From the NCBI RefSeq assembly GCF_038049925.1, contig NZ_CP145809.1, positions 3,940,599-4,004,598 on the forward strand: a stretch of 64,000 nucleotides of DNA. Reading direction: 5' to 3'. The first letter of the stretch is position 1, and the number at the start of each line of letters is the position of its first letter. Source of the stretch: Georgenia sp. M64. Lineage in GTDB: Bacteria > Actinomycetota > Actinomycetes > Actinomycetales > Actinomycetaceae. The translations under genes were made by a program, and so were the position numbers. Below, in pieces: positions 24,468-32,956 of the stretch. The notes under the pieces were generated by a model, which saw only the letters and a list, made by a program, of their open reading frames with translations, was not told the origin of the DNA and made no database searches.

Positions 24468-25973
24468 TCAGCCCCAGACGAGAACCTGGGCGGGGTCCTC
24501 GAGGACGCGCGCGACGTCGGCGAGCAGCCGGGAGCCGAGGGCGCCGTCCACGAGGCGGTGGTCCATCGACAGCGCCAGCTGGGTGACCCAGCGGGGCCGG
24601 ACCTTGCCCTTGTGGACCCACGGCTGGCGCCTGACCGAGCCGAACGCCAGGATCACCGACTCCCCCGGGTTGAGGATCGGGGTGCCGGTGTCGATGCCGA
24701 AGACGCCGACGTTGGTGATGGAGATCGTCCCGTCCGACATGTCCTGCGGCGTGGTCTTGCCGGCCCGGGCGGTCGCGGTGAGGTCGGCGAGCGCCACGGC
24801 GAGGTCGTGGAGCTTCATCCGGTTGGCGTTCTTGATGTTGGGCACGACCAGGCCCCGTGGCGTGGAGGCCGCGATCCCGAGGTTCATGTAGTGCTTGTAG
24901 ACGATCTCCTTGGTCTGGTCGTCCCAGCTGGCGTTGACCTCCGGGTGGCGGCGGACCCCGTGGATGAACGCCTTCATGACGATGAGCAGCGGGGTGACCC
25001 GCACGTCGGCGAACTCCCGGTCGGCCCGCAGGCGCTCGACGAGCTTCATGGTCTTGGTGACGTCGACGGTCTGGAACACGGTCACGTGCGGGGCGGTGAA
25101 GGCGGAGGAGACCATCGCCTCGGCCGTGCGGCGCCGGACGGCCTTGGCCGGCACCCGGGTCTGCCGCCCGTCCTCGGAGACCGTCCCGCCCGCGAGCCAC
25201 GGCTCCTCGTCGCCGGGGTAGGTGGCCAACGGCCTGGCCTCGGTCTTGGCCTGCTGGGCGACGACGTCCTCGCGGGTCACGATGCCGCCGGGCCCGGAGC
25301 CCCGGACCACCGTGAGGTCGACGCCGAGGTCCTTGGCGAGCTTGCGCACCGGCGGCTTCGCCAGGACGCGCAGCCCGGCGGGGCCGCCCGCCGCGGGCGG
25401 CGTGGCCGCGGTCCGCTGCGTGGCCGACGCCGGGCGTGCCGGGGCAGCCGGTGCGGCCTGCCCGGGCGCCGGTGCAGGAGTGGGTACCGGTGCAGGCGCC
25501 GGTGCTTGGGCCTGCGCAGGTGCCGGTGCCGGTGCCGGTGCCGGTGCAGGTGCCGCAACCGACTGGTCGGGGGCCGCCGCGCGACGGGGCCGTCGCGCCG
25601 CCGTCGCCCCCTTGGTGCCGTACCCGACCAGCACGCTGCCGGAGCCGTCCCCCGCCGCCTCGCCGGCCTGCGGGGTCCCGGACGTCTGCGCCGGCCGGTC
25701 GGTGGACGGCTCGCCCGGGGAACCCCCGGGGTCGGTGTCGATGACGATGATCGGCGTCCCGACGTCCACCGTCGCCCCCTCGGGGACGAGGAGCTCGTGG
25801 ACGAGCCCGGCGTAGGGGCTGGGGAGCTCGACGACCGACTTGGCCGTCTCGATCTCGCACAGCTGCTGGTCGACGGCGACGGTGTCGCCCACCGCGACCG
25901 CCCAGGTGACCAGGTCGGCCTCGGTCAGGCCCTCACCGACGTCGGGGAGTCGGAACTGCTGGTAGCTCGGCAC
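24468..25973 (-). CDS. bkdC: Dihydrolipoyl acyltransferase, E2 of a 2-oxoacid (branched-chain) dehydrogenase
   Basis: 501 residues. An N-terminal lipoyl domain holds the lipoylated Lys in EIETAKSVVELPSPY. A long Ala/Pro linker follows, then an E1/E3-binding domain (PVRKLAKDLGVDLTVV, GPGGIVTREDV) and the acyltransferase domain with the catalytic SMDHRLVDGA near the C-terminus. GTG start with AAGGAG upstream, 10 bp after the E1 beta stop. In actinobacteria pyruvate is mainly handled by AceE-type E1, so a two-subunit E1 plus this E2 points to branched-chain 2-oxoacids, needed for branched fatty acids and Val/Leu/Ile breakdown. No E3 gene is in the operon. Confidence 0.85.
   Translation of the reverse strand: MPSYQQFRLPDVGEGLTEADLVTWAVAVGDTVAVDQQLCEIETAKSVVELPSPYAGLVHELLVPEGATVDVGTPIIVIDTDPGGSPGEPSTDRPAQTSGTPQAGEAAGDGSGSVLVGYGTKGATAARRPRRAAAPDQSVAAPAPAPAPAPAPAQAQAPAPAPVPTPAPAPGQAAPAAPARPASATQRTAATPPAAGGPAGLRVLAKPPVRKLAKDLGVDLTVVRGSGPGGIVTREDVVAQQAKTEARPLATYPGDEEPWLAGGTVSEDGRQTRVPAKAVRRRTAEAMVSSAFTAPHVTVFQTVDVTKTMKLVERLRADREFADVRVTPLLIVMKAFIHGVRRHPEVNASWDDQTKEIVYKHYMNLGIAASTPRGLVVPNIKNANRMKLHDLAVALADLTATARAGKTTPQDMSDGTISITNVGVFGIDTGTPILNPGESVILAFGSVRRQPWVHKGKVRPRWVTQLALSMDHRLVDGALGSRLLADVARVLEDPAQVLVWG
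25519..25554 (+). repeat. GGTGCC hexanucleotide repeat in the E2 linker
   Basis: Six tandem hexamers, five GGTGCC and one GGTGCA, encode part of the alternating Ala-Pro linker of the E2 protein on the minus strand. Length changes here would be in frame and harmless, altering only linker reach. Confidence 0.8.
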
Positions 25974-25983
25974 ACGTGCTCCT

Positions 25984-26982
25984 TCAGTAGGCGAGGGCCC
26001 GGTCCACGGCGTCGAGGACGCGGTCCAGACCGGGGAGGTAGGCCTCCTCGTTCGCGCTCGCCGGGTAGGGGGTGTGGTACCCGCCCACCCGGAGCACGGG
26101 GGCCTCGAGGGAGTAGAAGCAGCGCTCGGCGACCCGGGCGGCGATCTCGGCGCCGGGGCCGAAGAACACCGGGGCCTCGTGGACGACCACGAGCCGGCCG
26201 GTGCGGGTGACCGAGGCCTCGACGGCGCCGAAGTCGACCGGCGAGATCGAGCGCAGGTCGATGACCTCGAGCTCGTGGCCCTCCTGCGCGGCCACCTCGG
26301 CGGCGGTGAGCATCGTGCGCACGGCAGGGCCGTACCCGACGAGGGTGAGGTCGCGTCCGGGCCGCACGGTCCGGGCGGAGTGGAGCCCGGTCGTCAGGGC
26401 CTCGCCGCCCAGGTCGACCTCGGCGTCGAGGTCGACCTCGCCCTTCTCCCAGTAGCGGGCCTTGGGCTCGAGGAAGAGCACCGGGTCGGGCGAGGCGATG
26501 GCCTGCTGGATCATCGTGTAGCCGTCCGCGGCGGTGGCGGGGCTGACGATCCGCAGGCCGGCGGTGTGCGCGAAGAGCGCCTCGGGCGACTCGCTGTGGT
26601 GCTCCACCGCGCCGATCCCGCCGCCGTAGGGCACGCGGATGACCACGGGCATGGACAGGTCCCCGCCCGAGCGGTACGTGAGCTTGGCCAGCTGGGTGGT
26701 GATCTGGTCGAAGGCGGGGAAGATGAAGCCGTCGAACTGGATCTCGCAGACCGGTCGGTACCCGGCCATGGCCAGCCCGATGGCGGTGCCGATGATCCCC
26801 GACTCGGCCAGGGGAGTGTCGACCACCCGGTCGGGCCCGAAGTCCTTCTGCAGGCCGTCGGTCACGCGGAAGACCCCGCCGAGGGGGCCAATGTCCTCAC
26901 CCATGAGGAGGACCTTGTCGTCGCGCTCCAGGGCGCGGCGCAGGCCGGCGTTGATCGCCCTCGCCAGGACCGTCGTGCTCAT
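25984..26982 (-). CDS. bkdB: 2-oxoacid (branched-chain) dehydrogenase E1 beta subunit
   Basis: 332 residues, normal length. The N-terminal pyrimidine-binding part has VLLMGEDIGPLGGVFRVT and DTPLAESGIIGTAIGLAMAG. The middle shows the RVPYGGGIGAVEHHSES segment that closes the thiamine site. The C-terminal transketolase domain ends with VLRVGGYHTPYPASANEEAY. The ATG overlaps the E1 alpha stop (ATGA). With E1 alpha it forms the alpha2beta2 decarboxylase that hands acyl groups to the lipoyl arm of E2. Confidence 0.9.
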   Translation of the reverse strand: MSTTVLARAINAGLRRALERDDKVLLMGEDIGPLGGVFRVTDGLQKDFGPDRVVDTPLAESGIIGTAIGLAMAGYRPVCEIQFDGFIFPAFDQITTQLAKLTYRSGGDLSMPVVIRVPYGGGIGAVEHHSESPEALFAHTAGLRIVSPATAADGYTMIQQAIASPDPVLFLEPKARYWEKGEVDLDAEVDLGGEALTTGLHSARTVRPGRDLTLVGYGPAVRTMLTAAEVAAQEGHELEVIDLRSISPVDFGAVEASVTRTGRLVVVHEAPVFFGPGAEIAARVAERCFYSLEAPVLRVGGYHTPYPASANEEAYLPGLDRVLDAVDRALAY

Positions 26983-28118
26983 CGGGTCTCCTCGAAGGCG
27001 GCCTCGAAGGCCTCCGCCTCGGCGCGCTCGGCCGCGACCAGGGGGTGGTCGGCGGTGTAGACGTGGTCGAACATCGCGCCCGTGGGCGGCGCCTCGAGCC
27101 CCCGGCAGAAGGCCCGGGCGGCGTCGGCCACGGCGTGGGCCTCGTCCTCGACGTCGGCGAGGAAGGCGTCGTCCGCCAGTCCCTCGGCGCGCAGGTGGAC
27201 CCGCATCCGTGCGATCGGGTCACGCTCACGCCACAGGTCCTCCTCGGCGCGGTCGCGGTAGCGCGTGGGGTCGTCGGAGGTGGTGTGGGCGCCCATCCGG
27301 TAGGTGACCGCCTCGACGAAGGTCGGTCCCGAGCCCGAGCGGGCCCGCTCCAGGGCCGCGCGGGTCACGGCGTAGCAGGCGAGCACGTCGTTGCCGTCGA
27401 CCCGCACCGACGGGATCCCGAACCCGGCGCCGCGCTGGACGAGCGGGACGCGGCTCTGGGTCGTGGTCGGCACGGAGATCGCCCAGTGGTTGTTCTGGAG
27501 GAAGAAGACCACCGGGGCGTTGTTCGAGGCCGCGAAGACCAGCGCCTCGTTCGTGTCGCCCTGGGACGTGGCGCCGTCGCCGAAGTAGACCACCGCCGCC
27601 CGGTCCCGGGCGGGGTCCCCGGTGCCGACGTCGCCGTCGCGCTGGATGCCCAGCGCGTAGCCGACGGCGTGCAGGGTGTGCGCGCCGATGACGAAGGTGT
27701 AGATGTTGAAGTTGTGCGCGGCGGGGTCCCAGCCGCCGTGCCGCACGCCGCGGAAGACCGGCAGGAGCTCGCCGAGGTCGAGCCCCCGGACCCGGGCGAC
27801 CCCGTGCTCGCGGTAGGCCGGGAAGACGAAGTCGCGCGCGGCGAGGGCGTGGGCGGAACCGACCTGCGCACCCTCCTGCCCCAGGGAGGGGGGCCACAGC
27901 CCCAGCTCGCCCTGGCGCTGCAGCGCGGTGGCGGTGTTGTCGAAGGCGCGGGTGACGACCATGTCGCGGTACATGGTCCGCAGGGCCTCCGCGTCGAGGT
28001 CCGCGACGAGCGGCGAGTACGTGGGGTCCTCCACGCGTCGGCCACGGGGGTCGAGGAGCTGGACGGTGCCGGGTTCGGCCTCGTGGGCCCCGGCAAGGGC
28101 GGTGAGCGGCTCGGTCAA
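26979..28118 (-). CDS. bkdA: 2-oxoacid (branched-chain) dehydrogenase E1 alpha subunit, TTG start
   Basis: 379 residues from a TTG at 28118, which has GAGGAGGG about 6 nt upstream. The longer open frame to 28313 is Arg/Pro-rich and reads through promoter palindromes, so it is rejected. The thiamine diphosphate motif is complete: VVYFGDGATSQGDTNEAL and VVFFLQNNHWAIS. The phosphorylation-loop region YRMGAHTTSDDPTRY is of the branched-chain/pyruvate E1 alpha type. First gene of the E1a-E1b-E2 operon. Confidence 0.9.
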   Translation of the reverse strand: MTEPLTALAGAHEAEPGTVQLLDPRGRRVEDPTYSPLVADLDAEALRTMYRDMVVTRAFDNTATALQRQGELGLWPPSLGQEGAQVGSAHALAARDFVFPAYREHGVARVRGLDLGELLPVFRGVRHGGWDPAAHNFNIYTFVIGAHTLHAVGYALGIQRDGDVGTGDPARDRAAVVYFGDGATSQGDTNEALVFAASNNAPVVFFLQNNHWAISVPTTTQSRVPLVQRGAGFGIPSVRVDGNDVLACYAVTRAALERARSGSGPTFVEAVTYRMGAHTTSDDPTRYRDRAEEDLWRERDPIARMRVHLRAEGLADDAFLADVEDEAHAVADAARAFCRGLEAPPTGAMFDHVYTADHPLVAAERAEAEAFEAAFEETR

Positions 28119-28447
28119 ACGAAACCCTCCTCGAGCGACGGCGCACGGTGCGCCGCACGGTACACCGGGTCGGTCCGCCGCGCCCGCCCCAGGGGTGGCG
28201 GGTCGGGCGCGGCGGCGGTCCGGTACCGCATGGTGACGGTCCCCGGACGGACCTACGCCAGCGTAGGCTACGGAACCGTAACCTCGTCTTTGAGGAAACC
28301 TCCAACGATCCACCGCCTGGGCTGGTTACGACCCCCAAGAAGTGTGGAGTTCCACAGTGCCAGGGCGCCTGGGCGCGCACAGATCCCGCGGCCGGCCGGG
28401 ACCAGGGTCCCGGACCGCAGCACCCGCGCAGCTGGTAGACGTGGCGC
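28119..28447. promoter_or_regulatory. Gene-free region with three palindromes upstream of the bkd operon
   Basis: Two adjacent dyads, CTACGCCAGCGTAG (28253-28266) and TACGGAACCGTA (28269-28280), lie about 140-160 bp before the E1 alpha start, with a TACGCT -10 candidate inside the first (minus strand 28265-28260). A third dyad, TGTGGAGTTCCACA, is at 28343-28356, nearer the divergent YwiC-like gene. TACGGNNCCGTA-type sites are typical of TetR-family repressors of acyl metabolism. No regulator gene is adjacent. Nothing else was seen in this stretch. Confidence 0.5.
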
Positions 28448-29374
28448 GTGCGCACCCCCCGTCCCGCCACCCGGCCCGCCGACCGCCCCGGGACGACCAC
28501 CACCGACCCCGGCGGGCGACCACGACCGGCCCGCGGGCGGCGTCGCCCGCCCGGCTGGGTGCCGGACCAGCACGGCGCCTGGGCGATGATCGTCCTGCCC
28601 GTGGGGGTCGGCATCGCCCTGGCCGGCCCCACATGGACGCACGTCCCCCTCCTGGCGACCTGGTGGACCGGGTACTTCGCCTTCTACGCCACGGGCCTGT
28701 GGCTGCGCTCGCGGCGCCGGCCGCGCTACCTGCCGCCGGTGCGCGTGTACGGGACGGCGACGGCGGGGCTGGGGCTGGCCCTGCTGGTCCTCGCGCCTGA
28801 CCTCGCGTGGTGGGCGCTGCCCTTCGCGCCGCTGGTCGCGGTGACCCTGTGGTCCTCGGCGCACCGGCGCGACCGCTCGCTGCTGAACGGCGCCGTCACC
28901 GTCCTGGCCGCCGGGCTGACGACGGCGGTGGCCTACGACGCCGGGACCTTCGGTTCCGGTGGCCTGTGGGGCACCGGGTGGCTCGCGGCGGGCGCGACGA
29001 CGGCGCTGCCCGGCTCGTCCCCCGACGGCTCCCTCACCGGCTGGGCGTGGGCGTGGCTCGTCACGGCGCTGCTCACCGCGTACTTCCTCGGGACGGTCCT
29101 CTACGTCAAGACCAACATCCGCGAGCGCGGCAACCGGGCCTACCTCGTCGTCTCCGCCGGCTTCCACCTGCTGGGTGCGGCCGGGACGGCCGCGCTCGCC
29201 GCGGCCGGTTCCCTCACCGCCGCCCACGCGGCGGTGTGGGTCGCGCTCGCCATCCGGGCCGTCGCCGTGCCCGTGCTGGCGGCGCGCCGCGGACGTCCCG
29301 TGCGGCCGACGGCGCTCGGTCTGGGCGAGGTCGTCCTGTCCGTGCTGGTGGCGCTGACGCTGCTGCTGGGCTGA
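28448..29374 (+). CDS. YwiC-like family membrane protein
   Basis: 308 residues. A basic Pro/Arg-rich N-terminus (about 38 residues) precedes the family signature PDQHGAWAMIVLPVGVG. About eight membrane helices follow, with SSAHRRDRSLLNGAVTVLAA and TVLYVKTNIRERGN in loops. YwiC-like proteins are common in actinobacteria but have no assigned biochemical role. The GTG start has no Shine-Dalgarno sequence; a TAGACG hexamer lies 6 nt upstream. Confidence 0.8.
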   Translation: MRTPRPATRPADRPGTTTTDPGGRPRPARGRRRPPGWVPDQHGAWAMIVLPVGVGIALAGPTWTHVPLLATWWTGYFAFYATGLWLRSRRRPRYLPPVRVYGTATAGLGLALLVLAPDLAWWALPFAPLVAVTLWSSAHRRDRSLLNGAVTVLAAGLTTAVAYDAGTFGSGGLWGTGWLAAGATTALPGSSPDGSLTGWAWAWLVTALLTAYFLGTVLYVKTNIRERGNRAYLVVSAGFHLLGAAGTAALAAAGSLTAAHAAVWVALAIRAVAVPVLAARRGRPVRPTALGLGEVVLSVLVALTLLLG

Positions 29375-29396
29375 CGCTGCTGCCGGCCCGGGTTGC

Positions 29397-29416
29397 CGGC
29401 CCGGTTTGCCGGGCCG
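29397..29416. terminator. Bidirectional hairpin between convergent genes
   Basis: Eight-base arms CGGCCCGG (29397-29404) and CCGGGCCG (29409-29416) around a TTTG loop lie between the YwiC-like stop and the aminotransferase stop. The same GGCCCGG unit also occurs 15 bp upstream, so a longer structure is possible. Confidence 0.55.
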
Positions 29417-29422
29417 AGCAGG

Positions 29423-30529
29423 TCAGCGCGCCGCCGGGACGGCGGCGTCGACGCCGAGGTCCGCGAGCCAGTGCCCCGCCACCCTGAGGAAGAGGTCGTT
29501 GCCCTCCGGCTCGCCGACGGAGACCCGCACGCCGTCGCCCGCGAACGCGCGCACGAGGACGCCCTGCTGCCGGGCGGCGTCGGCGAACGCGGCGGCCTGC
29601 CGGCCGAGCGGCAGCCAGACGAAGTTGCCCTGCGCGTCGGGCACGTGCCAGCCCTGCTCGGACAGCCCCGCCAGGACCCGCTCGCGCTCGCGGACGACGT
29701 GCTCGACGCGCTCGCGGACCTCGTCGGCGGCGCGCAGGCCCGCCAGGGCCGCCGCCATCCCCATGACGTTGACGCCGAACGGGGTGGAGGCCGCCCGGAA
29801 GCCGCGGGTCAGGCGGCGCCGGGCGAGGGCGTACCCGACCCTCAGTCCGGCGAGGCCGTACGCCTTGGAGAACGTGCGCAGCACGACGAGGTTGCGGTGC
29901 CGGGCGAGCAGCGCGGGACCGTCGGTCGGGTCGGGCGTGCGGACGAACTCGATGTAGGCCTCGTCCAGGACCACGAGCACCGAGGGCGGGACGATCTCGA
30001 GGAGCTCCTCCACCTCGGTGGCGGTCAGGGCGGGGCCGGTGGGGTTGTTCGGGCTGCAGAGGATCAGCGCCCTGGTCCGTTCGGTGACGGCGGCCGCCAT
30101 CGCCTGCAGGTCGTGGCGGCCCTCGGCGTCGAGGGGCACGGCGACGGGCCGGGCCCCGGCGACCTGGACGGCGATGGGGTAGGCCTCGAAGGAGCGCCAC
30201 GCGAAGACCACCTCGTCACCGGGGGCGCACACGGCGGCGAGCACGTGGGCCAGGACGGCGACCGAGCCGTTGCCCACCGTCACCCGCTCGGCGCCGACGC
30301 CGTGCGCGGCCCCGAGGGCCTCGGTGAGCTCGGTGGCGTACATGTCCGGGTAGCGGTTGACCTCGGCGGCGGCGTCGTCCAGGGCCGCCACGACGGACGG
30401 CAGCGGCGGGAAGGGGATCTCGTTGCTCGACAGCTTGAACACCTGGCGTCCGGCCGCCGGCCGGGCGCCGGGGACGTACGCGGGCAGGGATTCGATGTCC
30501 GGCCGCAGGCCCGGACGCGAGGGCGCCAT
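29423..30529 (-). CDS. Class I/II aminotransferase, HisC/Pat type (aromatic or histidinol-phosphate)
   Basis: 368 residues. The PLP lysine is in TFSKAYGLAGLRVGYAL, and ILCSPNNPTGPA and VVLDEAYIEFV mark the fold type I core. FKLSSNEIPFPPLPSV at the N-terminus is closer to actinobacterial phenylalanine/aromatic aminotransferases (Pat) than to HisC encoded in his operons. No his genes are nearby, which supports Pat. The ATG follows CATCCT (minus strand 30541-30536) by 6 nt without a Shine-Dalgarno sequence. HisC activity cannot be excluded. Confidence 0.82.
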   Translation of the reverse strand: MAPSRPGLRPDIESLPAYVPGARPAAGRQVFKLSSNEIPFPPLPSVVAALDDAAAEVNRYPDMYATELTEALGAAHGVGAERVTVGNGSVAVLAHVLAAVCAPGDEVVFAWRSFEAYPIAVQVAGARPVAVPLDAEGRHDLQAMAAAVTERTRALILCSPNNPTGPALTATEVEELLEIVPPSVLVVLDEAYIEFVRTPDPTDGPALLARHRNLVVLRTFSKAYGLAGLRVGYALARRRLTRGFRAASTPFGVNVMGMAAALAGLRAADEVRERVEHVVRERERVLAGLSEQGWHVPDAQGNFVWLPLGRQAAAFADAARQQGVLVRAFAGDGVRVSVGEPEGNDLFLRVAGHWLADLGVDAAVPAAR

Positions 30530-30592
30530 GGCTCAAGGATGCACCACCGTGGCCCGCCCCGGCGGCACGCGTCCGGTGGCAGGATCGGTGCC

Positions 30593-30973
30593 ATGACCTT
30601 CCTCGTGCGCCTCGTGGTCAACGGCCTCGCGATCTGGCTGACGACGTTCATCATCGACGGGATCGACCTGCCCGCCGCGTCCACGACCGGTGAGCAGGTG
30701 CTGACCGTCGCCGTCGTCGCGCTGGTGTTCACGCTGGTGAACATGGTCGTCCGGCCGGTCGTCGCCCTGCTGTCGCTGCCGTTCTACATCCTCACGCTCG
30801 GCCTGTTCTTCGTGGTCGTCAACGCCCTCATGCTCATGCTCACGGGGTGGATCACCGGGTTCACGGACTTCGGCCTCGTCGTCGACGGCTTCGTTCCCGC
30901 GCTCCTGGGCGGCATCGTCATCGCGGTCGCGGCCTGGATCCTGCACGCCCTCATCCCGGGCGACCACCGCTGA
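30593..30973 (+). CDS. Phage-holin-4-like small membrane protein
   Basis: 126 residues with four membrane helices, including FTLVNMVVRPVVALLSLPFY and ILTLGLFFVVVNALMLML, the hallmark of the Phage_holin_4_2 family. Despite the name, these are ordinary chromosomal membrane proteins in most bacteria and no phage genes are nearby. ATG lies 7 nt after CAGGAT (30580-30585), suggesting a leaderless mRNA. Function unknown. Confidence 0.85.
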   Translation: MTFLVRLVVNGLAIWLTTFIIDGIDLPAASTTGEQVLTVAVVALVFTLVNMVVRPVVALLSLPFYILTLGLFFVVVNALMLMLTGWITGFTDFGLVVDGFVPALLGGIVIAVAAWILHALIPGDHR

Positions 30974-30977
30974 GGCC

Positions 30978-32522
30978 TCACCGCACGGTCCGCCAGGCCT
31001 CGAAGACGATCGACTCGGTCCGCGTCCCCGGCACCGCCACCGCACGGGCGGCCGCGTCCCGCTCCAGCCAGCGCCGGACCGCGGGGTCGTCGACCTCGTC
31101 GAGCCGCTCGGCCGAGCGCGCGTAGCCGTCCCGGTGGTGGGGCTCGTCCGCCCCGCCGTCGACGGCCACCGTGAGGTGGGCGTTGGGCTGGCCGTCGAGG
31201 CCGACGGTGATGTCGCGGACGTCCTCGAGGCTGAGCACCGACACCGCCTCGGGCACCCCCACCGGGCCGAGCGGGCTGCCTGCTGTGAGGACGGAGTCGA
31301 CGGTGAACCGGGCCGTGACGAGCGGGTCCGCGGCGAGGCGGGCGGCCACGAGCCCGCCCTGGCTGTGTCCGACGAGGCTGACGGGCTCGCCGGGCGCGAC
31401 GCCCGACCGGTCCAGGGCGGTGACGACGGCCCGCTCGACGTCGGTGCGCCGCCCGGCGAGCGCGAGGAGGTTCGTCGCGTTGTCCATGGGGTTCACCCCG
31501 CCGGCGAGGGGAGCCTGCGTGCCGGGGATGATGACCGTCCAGTGCCGGCGCCCAGCCGGCGTCGTGGTGCGCAGGACCTCGACGGCGCCGGTGCCACGAC
31601 GGCGGACGTCACGCTCGAGGGCGGCGAGCCGTCCGAGCAGGTCGGCCGGCGTGCGGGGCGGCTGCACGGGGCGGGCGAGGGTCGTCAGGTGCGCGACCGC
31701 ACCGAGCGTTCCCGGTGGCCCGACGGTGCCCCGTGGGCCGGGGGGCGCGGGGCCGCGCATCGGGACGACCGGTGCGGGAGCGACGGCGAGGCCGGACAGC
31801 CGCCGTCCGCCCTGGGCGACCAGGCCGACCGCGGAGAGCGGGCCGTAGGCGGCGAGCGCGGTCCGCTGGACCGGGGTGAGGCCGGCGACGGCCACCGGCT
31901 CGCCGTCGAGCAGCACGTGGCCGCGGGTGACGTCGTCGTCGAGGTACTGGGCGTACTGGGCGAACGCCGCCGTGTGGCGCTGCGCCACGACGGCGCCGGG
32001 GAGCGGGCCCGCCAGGGCCGCGGCCGCCGAGCCAGCATGGCCGACCAGGCGCAGCGCGTCGGCACCGACCACGACGGCGCCGGCCTGCCACGGCACGAGC
32101 CCGGGCGGCACGACCGCGCCGAGGACCCGCCACCAGGGCGGTGCGAGGAGCGTCGAGACCTCCCGCTCGGCCTCGGCGTACCAGACGCCCTGGAGGTCGA
32201 GGTCGGCGGCGAGCCCGCGCACCGCGCCGGCCAGCGCTGGGAGCGACCGGCCGACGCCGAGGACGTCCTCGAGGTGACGGCCGGCCTCGATCGCCGGGAG
32301 GACCGCGGCGGCGTGGTAGCGCATCACCTGCCCGGCGGCGACTGCGGCGTGCGCCCGGGACCGGTCGACCTCGGCCGCCGCGGAGCGCAGGAGCGCCGCT
32401 CGCTCCGCGAGCTCGTCGGTGTCCACGGCCACCCGCCCCCCGCCGGTGACCATGACCCGCGTGCGCCACGGGTGCGGGGTCCACGCCGGTGTGGTGTCGC
32501 CGTCGCGGGCGAGGACCCCCAC
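30978..32522 (-). CDS. Alpha/beta-hydrolase-like protein with WXG100-like N-terminal helical domain
   Basis: 514 residues. Residues 30-130 are helical (VDTDELAERAALLRSAAAEV and later VLPAIEAGRHLEDVLG) and resemble WXG100/ESX-type helical hairpins. The C-terminal half has a lipase-like core with VSLVGHSQGGLVAARLAADP, where Ser is the likely nucleophile, and VIIPGTQAP before it. The GTG starts directly after the stop of the small WXG100-like gene. The pair resembles secreted or surface esterase arrangements in actinobacteria. No signal peptide is visible. Substrate unknown. Confidence 0.7.
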   Translation of the reverse strand: MGVLARDGDTTPAWTPHPWRTRVMVTGGGRVAVDTDELAERAALLRSAAAEVDRSRAHAAVAAGQVMRYHAAAVLPAIEAGRHLEDVLGVGRSLPALAGAVRGLAADLDLQGVWYAEAEREVSTLLAPPWWRVLGAVVPPGLVPWQAGAVVVGADALRLVGHAGSAAAALAGPLPGAVVAQRHTAAFAQYAQYLDDDVTRGHVLLDGEPVAVAGLTPVQRTALAAYGPLSAVGLVAQGGRRLSGLAVAPAPVVPMRGPAPPGPRGTVGPPGTLGAVAHLTTLARPVQPPRTPADLLGRLAALERDVRRRGTGAVEVLRTTTPAGRRHWTVIIPGTQAPLAGGVNPMDNATNLLALAGRRTDVERAVVTALDRSGVAPGEPVSLVGHSQGGLVAARLAADPLVTARFTVDSVLTAGSPLGPVGVPEAVSVLSLEDVRDITVGLDGQPNAHLTVAVDGGADEPHHRDGYARSAERLDEVDDPAVRRWLERDAAARAVAVPGTRTESIVFEAWRTVR

Positions 32523-32771
32523 CTAGGACCACCGCGCCGCGAGGTCCGCGTCGGCGGCGCCGGCCGCGCGCTCGGCGGCGTCGAGCACGTGCCGGAGGGA
32601 CAGCGCCTCCAGCACCAGCCCCGTCACCGCCTCGGCGTAGGCCGCCGCACCCGGGCCCGTCCAGGCGGCCGGACCGGCGGCCCGGAGCAGGTCGATCGCC
32701 GCGTCGAGTGCGTCCCGGGCCAGGAGGATGTCGGTACGCAGCCCCGAGCCGGGGTCACAGACCAGCGCCAT
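32523..32771 (-). CDS. Small WXG100-like helical protein
   Basis: 82 residues, all predicted helix, with an AAWTGPGAAAYAEAV centre that resembles the WXG turn of ESX substrates and their partners. Directly abuts the hydrolase gene (stop at 32523, next start at 32522). The ATG is preceded by GAGGAGGGACG. It probably forms a helical partner for the N-domain of the hydrolase. No ESX secretion genes are in the window. Confidence 0.6.
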   Translation of the reverse strand: MALVCDPGSGLRTDILLARDALDAAIDLLRAAGPAAWTGPGAAAYAEAVTGLVLEALSLRHVLDAAERAAGAADADLAARWS

Positions 32772-32956
32772 CGTCCCTCCTCGTCCCGCGGCGCCTCACG
32801 CCCGCCGCACGCCTGACCTCGGCCGCACGCCTGCCCCTCCGCCGCACGCTAGGTGGGGCGGGCCACCGGCCCGGTCCGCGGCCCGCCCGGCCTGTTGACG
32901 ACGGCGACCGGCCCGCCCCTGTGCGGGGGCGGACCCCGGTGCGGGAGGATCCGGCG

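Noticed and set aside
24468-28118. Pyruvate dehydrogenase operon
   Set aside because: Possible, but actinobacteria usually use AceE-type E1 for pyruvate; the heterodimeric E1 fits branched-chain substrates better. Left as likely bkd.
29423-30529. HisC in a histidine operon
   Set aside because: No other his gene is near and the N-terminus is closer to aromatic aminotransferases.
30593-30973. Prophage remnant (holin)
   Set aside because: The family name is historical; the gene is an ordinary membrane protein and no phage genes surround it.
32804-32850. Operator made of three CCGCACGC units
   Set aside because: Spacing is uneven (18 and 19 bp), there is no dyad, and such words are common at this GC content.
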